A stretch of 64,000 nt of DNA, from the NCBI GenBank assembly GCA_963565915.1, contig OY751490.1, forward strand, positions 4,836,001 through 4,900,000, given 5' to 3'. Every line of letters begins with the position of its first letter. The first letter of the stretch is position 1. This DNA comes from Entoloma clypeatum (lineage: Eukaryota > Basidiomycota > Agaricomycetes > Agaricales > Entolomataceae). This document shows, one piece after another, positions 1 to 9,010 of this stretch. The notes below the pieces were generated by a model. It had not been told where the DNA came from, did no database searches, and worked only from the letters and a program-made list of their open reading frames with translations. Made by a program: the position numbers and the translations under genes.

Positions 1-1
1 C

Positions 2-880
2 CCGCCTCCTTCTCAGTACACCGGGCTTCCTTCCAGAAAGCCATCAGCGTGGAAAAAGAATGAGAAGGTGCGAAAGCTCACCCGAGAAATCGGCGCACAA
101 CCCTCTGGGTCGAACCTTCATATCTTGGATACCATCATCCCAGACATCGACGAAAGGCCGGCTAAACAGCGTCGCGTAGCCCCATCAATAGAACAATCGC
201 TGGAGATGATGGACATAGACCAAGAACGGATGGGGCCAGATGAATTTGTAGACGAGATTGAACTTGACGGTTCATCAGAACATTCTCTCAAACCTTACCA
301 ATTGCGGAATGCTAATAATACCTCTCAACAGACGTATGATATATTAGCCAGTACCAGTACAGAGTGCGTAGATCACATTAGCAGTGATCTACATAAAAAA
401 TACATTAAACATTTTGCCTCTTGTACACATTGTAAGGAAAAAGAACGCGCACAATGGATATTAGATTCCGGTGCTTCTCTACACTTTACGCATGAGTTCA
501 AAGACTTCGCATACTATAGACCTCTCATGGTCAAGTGATTCATTCAAACTGCTGCTAAAGGAAAGAAACTGGAAATACTCGGAGTTGGGGCCGTTCCAGT
601 ACGGCACACCCTAAATGGGGAAGTTAAAACTCATCTTCTCAGACTGGTATTCTACATTCCAGACATGGACACACACCTATTGTCCTTAGGCGTCTTTCTT
701 AACCATGGTTATAAAGTAGACGGGACTCGTGGAGAAATCAACATCTCCAAAGGGCTGAACAAAATCCAGTTTTCGCCCCACATCCTTGGACAAACCATTT
801 ACTGGTTAGACACTGAAATACGCTACAATCAGATCCATGTGATCTCGAGCGAAATTACTGTCGAAACATGGCACAAGCGT
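2..880 (+). pseudogene. Copia Gag-Pol fragment: gag end, protease, start of GAG-pre-integrase
   Basis: This is the N-terminal remnant of the copy 1 polyprotein, in a frame open from position 2. It contains the aspartic protease motif WILDSGASLHF near 453-485, preceded by a CxxC pair. A stop at 536-538 replaces the CGA arginine codon seen in the intact copies, after which the same frame continues through the linker to the GAG-pre-integrase motif (TWHKR). The coding sequence stops at 880, exactly where the Gag-only LTR element begins, and its next codons (LGHPND) are found at 9011. No functional product is expected. Confidence 0.92.
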
Positions 881-1950
881 TGATACGACCGCTGTGCGGC
901 TGTGCATGAAAATGCATAAATCCCACACTTTTATCAATAAAAGAATATAATGTTGCTCCCATTAAACACATTCTATTGGAACTGATGGTACTACTGGCTA
1001 CCTAGAGAGTCTACATACCACTGGACCACCTTTAGTCATGATCATGGGAACAGTCACATTCTGAGGGCTTAACCATAGACTTGACACAATAATTCTATTC
1101 TTAATGGATAAGACCATTGAGGGGACCCAACATTAATACCAATATTCTATGGTCTATCACCCTATCCATTGACTATTACTATATATGGACAATCGGAGGC
1201 ATGGGGGGTTTATTATCTCGAACGCGACGCACTGTACCGAACGCATCACAGAACAAGGCGGCCGATCACTGATGCCGTGATGCCGAGCCATGTGAACTTA
1301 CCGGAAATAGAATGCACCCTGGAAACGGGGTCGTTGATCGCTTTTGATGGACAGGATCCGGTCCTGACACTTCGGACCCTTGATCGATGGCAACCGGGGA
1401 TTTGATCGTCCCGATCAATATTGATGCGGCGCTCTAGAATGCTCGCGCGTGGACGCATTGACAACACTCCGCTCCGCTAGGGTCCGTAACCCTCTCGACG
1501 AATGGAAAACTTATGGAAATAACATATACCAAGCTTCGGAAGGCTATTAAATTAGTTACCTATTTGATTTTGGACATTTACTTGTGATAAACTTTATTTA
1601 TTTTTGAATGCTCTCTGTGTATAAAGGCCCGTAGTTTCCTGCCATGTACAGTAGATTAGAACGAGGCCCCCTCTTCTGTCTCTTAGCTCCGTGCGCTCAG
1701 TGAACCGTCTCCGTGACAAAAATCCAATTCCTTAATTTTATATTATTGAATTACACTCAGAATATCGACGCGCGCTCGCGAGTTGACATTCTACAAAGGC
1801 AAACGAACCAAACCTACTTACGAAATAAGTGGTTCTTTTCCACCACCCCTAGAACTATTTGTTGAGAGTGTTGTTGGGTGTTTGAGGTGTTTGTAGAGCT
1901 CTGACCAGAGTCTCTCGCATTTTCGGCGCTCGTCACAAACTCGCTTTTCA
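881..1950 (+). repeat. 5' LTR of the Gag-only element
   Basis: The LTR is 1,070 bp and starts TGATACGACC and ends TTTTCA. A TATA-like box (TATAAA) lies near 1620, followed by a likely transcription start region. The open frame at 1169-1405 does not begin with ATG and occurs unchanged in both LTRs, so I do not call it a gene. Confidence 0.92.
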
Positions 1951-1952
1951 TC

Positions 1953-1970
1953 TGGAGCCCACCGCGAGGG
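1953..1970 (+). promoter_or_regulatory. Putative primer binding site of the Gag-only element
   Basis: Two bases after the 5' LTR the sequence reads TGGAGCCCACCGCGAGGG. A TGG start just inside the LTR is the usual form of a site pairing with a tRNA 3' CCA end. I could not name the tRNA from memory. Confidence 0.6.
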
Positions 1971-2299
1971 GTGGTTTCATAGTAGTTCAAACTGTTTGCC
2001 CCCCCCGACTTCCGTTCTTGAAGTTGTGCCCACCCCGCCCCATAATCGTGCTTTGTCGTTTGAGACGCGAAGTGCCCTCCGTCGGTTGATATCTCGACCA
2101 TAATTTTTCGCCTAAAGGACATGGAACCTTAGCCCAAGAATCTTCTCGATTCAAAGGCCGGAAACGCACCCTTGACCCAAATAAAGGAATATCTGGAATA
2201 TTCTGAACCCACACCGTCGAACCAAGTCCCTGTTCAATTACAAATAAAACCCCCCCCTTCGAGTTCGTTCCGCGGACTTAGAACCAAACCCTCATCGAC

Positions 2300-4153
2300 A
2301 TGACCAAAAGCCGTCGTGTTGACAAGCCCCATATACCCCTTGCACCCGAACTGGCACCTAATAAACCTGGTGAAAGTTCAAACTCGAAGTCAGCGTTGCC
2401 CCCGCTTACTCCATTACCCGAAACACCTGAACCAGACCTTGAACGAGAAAGGGACACTGTCGAAATGTCGCCAGACTCTAAGAAAGGCATGCCCAATAGA
2501 CGAGATACCAAGGCGCCGTTCTTTGATAGGAATCGGCCCGAGGAATTACTTCGTTATATTGAGGACGTCGCGAAAGAGTTGATACGTGCCAGTGTCTCGA
2601 ATGACCAAGAAAGGAAGGATTGGCTAAGATATTATGCTGATCAGCGTAGTGCAGATGAATGGACTGTCTTAGACGCTTACCCGTCAGAAGGTGGTTCCTT
2701 CGAAGACTTCACGGAGGAATTGATCAGTCACTACCCCGAAGCGACCGATAGTCTCGAGGGATCGATCGTGCGCCTTGACAGGTTGTGTGCTAAGTCGACT
2801 CCGTTATCGAATGAGAATCTGTCTGTAATGTTGGAGTTCATCAGAGGATTTAAATTTGAGGGACGAAAGCTCTTACGTGGAGGCTGTATCTCGAATCGAG
2901 AAATCGTTGCCAAGTTTTTGAACTGTCTTGACCCCGAATTGAAAAGGACCGTGACGTGGCAGATGTCGCAGAAGTCTTTGAAGGACGTTAGTTCAACTGG
3001 CAAAGAGCCGGAAAGAAATCCGCGTCACCATACAGACCCAATTGATTTCGAGACCTTGCTCAAAGTCTCGGAGGACTTGGTACGATCAGCTGATAGTTAC
3101 CGTACCGTTACCGCGGCTGGTACTTCTGGAATGGCTGTTAGGTCTACCAATTTGAATAGAATGAGCTTACCGAGACCCATGGAGTCTGCTACCTCTTTTG
3201 ACCGGGTGGTGCAGCTCCTCGAGGATCTAAATGAATCGATGGCTAAGATGACAGACGTACTTGTCAACATGTCTAAGGAAAATAGTCAGCGACACGAAGA
3301 AACGGTTAGATCAATTGAAACGATCCATACCTTGTTGAATTCGCGGCACAAAGACGAGGCTGGTACTAGGACCAACCGACCGAGTCTAACATCCGTCCGC
3401 AAATGCTACTATTGCTGGAGTGTTGGACATTTTGTCGCCGACTGTCAATTCCTAGCTGCCGACAGAGCTGAAGGAAAAATCGAGACTTACGGCAAAGGAA
3501 CAAACGTGGATGAAAAAGGTTTTCCAAGGGAACCTTTCCACTTGTCACCGAAAGATCGTGTGGATAGGCTCTGGAAAGACCGAAAGCAGTTCGTCATCGA
3601 AAATCTTCCCGATGACGGTATTATCACGCTGCAATCCAACCGGAACTTACCAGACCAGCACCAGGAGGGGTTCTTCATCGAGAACCTCCCCGAAGATGGA
3701 ATCGTGGACCTAGCCCCGAACGGCCTGGTCACACTTCAATCGAATCGGAATATACGAGATCGGCAATGGAATAACCAGGGCCAGTTCTTCATCGAGAACC
3801 CCCCCGACGATGACATCGTGGATCTTATGCCTGACGGCATAGTTACCCTTCAGCGGCCAATATTCAATTCAAATGTACAAGATAAGCAAGACAAACTTAT
3901 CTCGGAGTTGCAGGAAAAGACTAGACGCGCGGCTGATGAACGCGACATGTGGAAAGCGGTGGCTACAACTGGACAAGTGGACATGTCAGTACCAGTCGAC
4001 CCACAAATCCTGCATAGCGTACCTCAACCGGCCGTTCAGCCCCTACCAATGACAGTTGATTCGAAATCTATGGAGTTCATGACAATGTTAGCCAGAATGA
4101 TGAACCTTTCGACTCAGGAAAGTGTCGAGAAGGCCTTACAAGGATCTCAATAA
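2300..4153 (+). CDS. Gag-like nucleocapsid protein with CCHC zinc knuckle
   Basis: This 617-residue protein starts at the first ATG of the frame and is the only long coding frame of the element. The central part resembles a retrotransposon capsid (charged, helical, about residues 60-330). A CCHC zinc knuckle (C369, C372, H377, C382; nt 3404-3445) would bind the element RNA. After it come three tandem copies of a motif like FxIENLPDDGI...TLQ, starting near residues 431, 457 and 496, and then a short coiled-coil-like segment near 530-550. By family knowledge Gag assembles cytoplasmic particles that package the RNA. No protease or polymerase follows, so these would have to come from another element. 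The frame is undamaged although the element is non-autonomous. Confidence 0.85.
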   Translation: MTKSRRVDKPHIPLAPELAPNKPGESSNSKSALPPLTPLPETPEPDLERERDTVEMSPDSKKGMPNRRDTKAPFFDRNRPEELLRYIEDVAKELIRASVSNDQERKDWLRYYADQRSADEWTVLDAYPSEGGSFEDFTEELISHYPEATDSLEGSIVRLDRLCAKSTPLSNENLSVMLEFIRGFKFEGRKLLRGGCISNREIVAKFLNCLDPELKRTVTWQMSQKSLKDVSSTGKEPERNPRHHTDPIDFETLLKVSEDLVRSADSYRTVTAAGTSGMAVRSTNLNRMSLPRPMESATSFDRVVQLLEDLNESMAKMTDVLVNMSKENSQRHEETVRSIETIHTLLNSRHKDEAGTRTNRPSLTSVRKCYYCWSVGHFVADCQFLAADRAEGKIETYGKGTNVDEKGFPREPFHLSPKDRVDRLWKDRKQFVIENLPDDGIITLQSNRNLPDQHQEGFFIENLPEDGIVDLAPNGLVTLQSNRNIRDRQWNNQGQFFIENPPDDDIVDLMPDGIVTLQRPIFNSNVQDKQDKLISELQEKTRRAADERDMWKAVATTGQVDMSVPVDPQILHSVPQPAVQPLPMTVDSKSMEFMTMLARMMNLSTQESVEKALQGSQ

Positions 4154-7100
4154 TCGCGACCCGCGCTCTATGAAATGAGTCGGATGGCGATGTTGGACAT
4201 GTACCTGTAGGAAACTTAGAAAAATCGAATTAAAAAGCTCATCTGAAAAGAACGGACCAAGACGGACTTAGACAGGTTCGTCAAGGAACCAATTGAACTG
4301 GCACTCGGAATTAATGAAATCAAAGGCACGAACCACGCAGCTAGTCTTGAGGACTCAGTAGTGCGTTGAGATTCGGCCTATACCAAGCAAACCATCTCGA
4401 ACTTGCAGCCGAGATGTCTCCGCTAAAGGGAAAATTGAACAACCAAGTCCGGAGGATTTGAACATAGAATCCGAAGGGACTGGAAAGCCTCAACTGGACA
4501 TCTAATTTGAGAACATTAGACACGATCAACTGGACGATAATGATACATACCTCGACGATGAGCCAGACTTGAATCAGTTATAAGGCAGTAGACCAGAAGC
4601 CATACCTTGGCATCCTGGCCCTGGATCTTAGCTCACCGCAGATCGTATGGATGAAAATGTACATTGTGACTACAGGATACGAAATATCTGTAACTACAGG
4701 TACTACTATTATCTACGAAATAGATCGCCAATGTTTCCACTCCGAACCTTCAAAAGAATAGACCTGTGGGGCAAGGAACGATTGAGCGTTTCGCCTCAAA
4801 AGTCAACGAAATTTGACAAGGCTTACCGTTCGTGCTGATGACGTGGCGCCGAAAGCCCACTCATTACCGTAAAGGCCTTCACGATGGAAAGGCTAGACCG
4901 ATCGCGCCTGACCCGCTGGAACGACGAGAGGGACACTCTGGTGTCTTGAAATGCCAAAGACATCGCCAGTTGATTCTGATGATGGACTAGCGACGAATTC
5001 AGTTTGATTGTTTCAGCGCCGCATAGAAAAGGGTTGAACCCACCTTGCGATTATTGAAATTACATCGCACAGGGCCCGTCGTGTTGTTCTTGATTGAATA
5101 CTGACTGTGGAACTGAACTATGAATTAGAAGTTACGAATAAGGTGTAATTTCACCGAGTTGCGCACCTGGTTCTCCAAAAAAGCGAAGTCTATGATGTGG
5201 ACCAGCGGAGTCAGCTTTACTGACCACTGTAAATAGAATGGAACATTGGAACGTTTTCGTGATAAAGGCAAAGAGAAAGACGCACCCTAATTGCCATAGA
5301 AGATGCGGTGACGTGACACTGAAGGCCTTCGTCTCATGGCAAAAGACTTGACACAAAAGGGCGACTAGCCCAACGTTCCCAGCTTGTCAGAGGAAATCCC
5401 CTCGTGAAAACCCTGTCCTTGAGACCCTTTAGCAGGAACATCGCTCGTTTGATTCGGTAACGCTGGACTAGCGTTTATGCTAAGCTTGACAGCTTATCAA
5501 CGAAGGAACGGACTCACCTCACGAATCTGAGTGGAGATCTAACATGTACGGACCATTCCTCAATGTTCTGGAATGAACATTGACGGTAAACATGAACTAT
5601 GGAACAAAAATGAGCATGAGGGTGAGATTTGATCAAAAGTACGCACCTGCTCAACCAACGAGGCAAGGACTGAAACCTAGCCAAGTCGAAGACACCCTCG
5701 TCAACCTATGAATCCACCAAACGTGTTCCGTCGCGGGGAGTACTACTCTGGCGAGGATTGACTGACCCGTACCGCACTGGGAGTACTACTCCGAGTGGGT
5801 CGTCTTGTGAAATAAAATAGTGAATGCGAAAAGGACGACGTCCGTGGCTACTCCAGTGTACAACGCCTACGCAGCCATCCTGAATGAGAACGAGCTGTTA
5901 GATTTGACTCTGGAACGGACGATAAGGCAGACGTACCTTACTCGCCCTCTCAAAACACCGCGTGTTGCCGCGAAGGTGACACGCCTCATATGCGAGCAGA
6001 CCGTAGCTTGTTCTACCTTCTGCAACGACCCGAAAGGATCGCCCACCGCCCCACAGTTGAAATGAGACGTTCGTACTTATTGACGTCCCTAGGATGCTGG
6101 AAATTGTTTGTGAACCGAAAATGACTATGATTGGATGTAAGGACAACGTACCTGGTCTTGAGGACTTTGGTACTGTCGCCGTTTGGCCGAAAACGAAGCA
6201 AACAGTTTGCCGAATTGAATGTGACAGGCGGTGATACATGTACAATGAACATACCTGGTCGTAAGGACTTGATGGTGTCCCGGTTCTGCCCGTACCAAGC
6301 AGCGCCTCTCGAACTGGTAGCCTCTGCCGAGTCATCCCTGTCAGATAAACATTCAGAGGAGCTTACCCGGCCTCTCTGCCTCGAAACAAAACCCTAGGAT
6401 TGCTATTGAAAGCATCCCCGCACCTTGATTGGCTGCCATTAAACGGAGGGCGACAAGTGAACAAAAGGACGGCATACCTCGTCTGGTAGACAGTAAACGT
6501 GTGTCCGCCGTGCTTCTTATCGCGCAGAACGAGCTGGACTTGCAACCGGAGACGCTCAGTAGACGTGGACTTGAAATGCATCGAGTTCGAGCTTGACGTG
6601 CTGGAACGCTATGACTCGGAGAGTCAGATCTTCTTGCCTGGGGAGGGAGGAGTGTGATTACACACCTTGTCTTGCCCTGTCTCGCCCCTCTGAGATTGAC
6701 AAAGTCTTACCGCCGGATCGATTGTCGGGTACTTGGTGATTGACAACGCCTGAACTCGATTTCGGTCTATCGCCGGCTCGCGAACGGCTGGACTTGGCCT
6801 GAGATTTTGCGATTTTGACCGAACGGTGTTGAACAACATCGAGACAGTTGAAGATCGTACCGTTCCAATGTAACAGGCGTGCACTGGACGAAAATTTCTT
6901 GATCTTGATATGGACAAACGAAACCGTACCGGAACGAACGGGAACGACCACACCAGGTCGGGCCGTCAGGAAAGACAGCATGTCGGGCCGTCAGGAAAGA
7001 CAGCATGTCTTTCCTGAATCCAGAATCCAAAACCGGACGGGGTCGGTGAAGCCGACGATCGTGTTGAACAAACGATCTATGCACAAAAAAAAAAAAAAAC

Positions 7101-7926
7101 CAGCGTACCCGTAAGGTTGCATTGATGCAATGCAAAGACCCACCGGCTACCGAAATTGACCCACGCCAACGCTCTGGTCCCTACCCGGCGCGTCGGCCCT
7201 GAATCTGAAACGGCTCGCTCGAACGGTCTTGACGATCCGTTGTTCGAAATCTGCATGGACCTGGAAAGGTTCAAATGAATTAAATGAATAGAATGAAAGA
7301 AGACCCGACTTACCCACTGTGTCGAACGAAACTCGACGAAGTGAGAGACGGAAGCAAAAGAGACCAAGGACAAAGTCCCACGCACCGCGCATTGTTGATT
7401 GAGAGCATTCGCGCGGCGGCTCGGAATTCGGAAATGAAACATGCTGAGTGGAAATGGACTTGACGTCCGGTGTCGAAGTCTTGAGGACTTCAATTAAATG
7501 GAATAAAACAGAATGAAACAGGACTCACCTGAGGATGTCGAACGGATCCCGACGGAGTGAGCAACGAGGACGGAAGCACTCACCGCTCATTGTTGATACC
7601 GTGACCGAATCAACGGATGACCAATTGATCACCTGATGCACGCGACTTAAATGAGTTGCTACAAACGGAACCGTGAGAACTGGCGTCAAGCGTAGTAAAC
7701 ACCGGGCCACTCACACATGCTCGACTGAAGGCAGAGCTGTTGCAGCTCTCCGATGGTCCGCACTGTCACTGGATGCAAAGAGAGTACCCCGCCGTTTGCT
7801 CGTCCATTAACCCGGACTAGTAAATAAAAAGGGAAAAATGCGAAATAAACTTAAAAGATTTTGACGAAATAATGAACCTGTTGACCCGAAAACAGTCCAC
7901 CCTGATGATTGGGGACAATCTGTTTT
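4154..7926 (-). other. Long non-coding part of the Gag-only element with antisense splice-site-like array
   Basis: No frame here exceeds about 145 residues and none shows pol motifs. On the minus strand there are many good matches to fungal 5' splice sites. Examples are CAG|GTACGT (6146-6151), CAG|GTATGT (6249-6254), CAG|GTGCGT (5641-5646), AAG|GTACGT (5931-5936), GAG|GTGAGT (5512-5517), CAG|GTGAGT (7523-7528) and GTAAGT (7308-7313), some followed within about 55 nt by a pyrimidine-rich CAG. Two of the exon-intron-like units (donors at 7308 and 7523) are diverged copies of each other. A 25-bp direct duplication lies at 6960-7009 and an A-run at 7085-7100. A captured multi-exon gene in antisense is one explanation; its identity is unknown. 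Confidence 0.45.
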
Positions 7927-7929
7927 TAG

Positions 7930-7940
7930 TGTGGGGGAGA
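7930..7940 (+). promoter_or_regulatory. Polypurine tract of the Gag-only element
   Basis: The sequence TGTGGGGGAGA directly abuts the TG of the 3' LTR. This is the expected position and composition of the plus-strand primer for reverse transcription. Confidence 0.75.
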
Positions 7941-9010
7941 TGATACGACCGCTGTGCGGCTGTGCATGAAAATGCATAAATCCCACACTTTTATCAATAA
8001 AAGAATATAATGTTGCTCCCATTAAACACATTCTATTGGAACTGATGGTACTACTGGCTACCTAGAGAGTCTACATACCACTGGACCACCTTTAGTCATG
8101 ATCATGGGAACAGTCACATTCTGAGGGCTTAACCATAGACTTGACACAATAATTCTATTCTTAATGGATAAGACCATTGAGGGGACCCAACATTAATACC
8201 AATATTCTATGGTCTATCACCCTATCCATTGACTATTACTATATATGGACAATCGGAGGCATGGGGGGTTTATTATCTCGAACGCGACGCACTGTACCGA
8301 ACGCATCACAGAACAAGGCGGCCGATCACTGATGCCGTGATGCCGAGCCATGTGAACTTACCGGAAATAGAATGCACCCTGGAAACGGGGTCGTTGATCG
8401 CTTTTGATGGACAGGATCCGGTCCTGACACTTCGGACCCTTGATCGATGGCAACCGGGGATTTGATCGTCCCGATCAATATTGATGCGGCGCTCTAGAAT
8501 GCTCGCGCGTGGACGCATTGACAACACTCCGCTCCGCTAGGGTCCGTAACCCTCTCGACGAATGGAAAACTTATGGAAATAACATATACCAAGCTTCGGA
8601 AGGCTATTAAATTAGTTACCTATTTGATTTTGGACATTTACTTGTGATAAACTTTATTTATTTTTGAATGCTCTCTGTGTATAAAGGCCCGTAGTTTCCT
8701 GCCATGTACAGTAGATTAGAACGAGGCCCCCTCTTCTGTCTCTTAGCTCCGTGCGCTCAGTGAACCGTCTCCGTGACAAAAATCCAATTCCTTAATTTTA
8801 TATTATTGAATTACACTCAGAATATCGACGCGCGCTCGCGAGTTGACATTCTACAAAGGCAAACGAACCAAACCTACTTACGAAATAAGTGGTTCTTTTC
8901 CACCACCCCTAGAACTATTTGTTGAGAGTGTTGTTGGGTGTTTGAGGTGTTTGTAGAGCTCTGACCAGAGTCTCTCGCATTTTCGGCGCTCGTCACAAAC
9001 TCGCTTTTCA
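7941..9010 (+). repeat. 3' LTR of the Gag-only element
   Basis: This is a 1,070-bp copy of 881-1950 at an offset of 7,060. I see no base differences. It is followed directly by GCGTCTTGG, where the interrupted Copia coding sequence resumes. Confidence 0.92.

Larger units (their letters stand above)
881..9010 (+). mobile_element. Gag-only LTR retrotransposon (TR-GAG/LARD-like) inserted in Copia copy 1
   Basis: Two 1,070-bp LTRs (881-1950 and 7941-9010) enclose 5,990 bp. Each LTR begins TG and ends CA. The host sequence GCGT at 877-880 is repeated at 9011-9014, a 4-bp target duplication (5 bp AGCGT if the last A of the LTR is counted as target). I see no difference between the LTRs, so the insertion is recent. 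The internal region has one long reading frame, a Gag-like protein with a CCHC zinc knuckle. I found no protease, reverse transcriptase, RNase H or integrase motif in any frame, so the element is non-autonomous. Organisation matches the Gag-encoding terminal-repeat (TR-GAG) elements described in plants; whether it descends from Gypsy or Copia is not settled. Confidence 0.88.

Noticed and set aside
1169..1405. 78-codon frame within the LTRs of the Gag-only element
   Set aside because: No ATG at the start and no motif; its repetition only reflects the LTR copies.
5898..6335. 145-codon minus-strand frame in the Gag-only element taken as a single protein
   Set aside because: It runs through several splice-donor-like sites and has no domain; kept only as part of the antisense-array observation.
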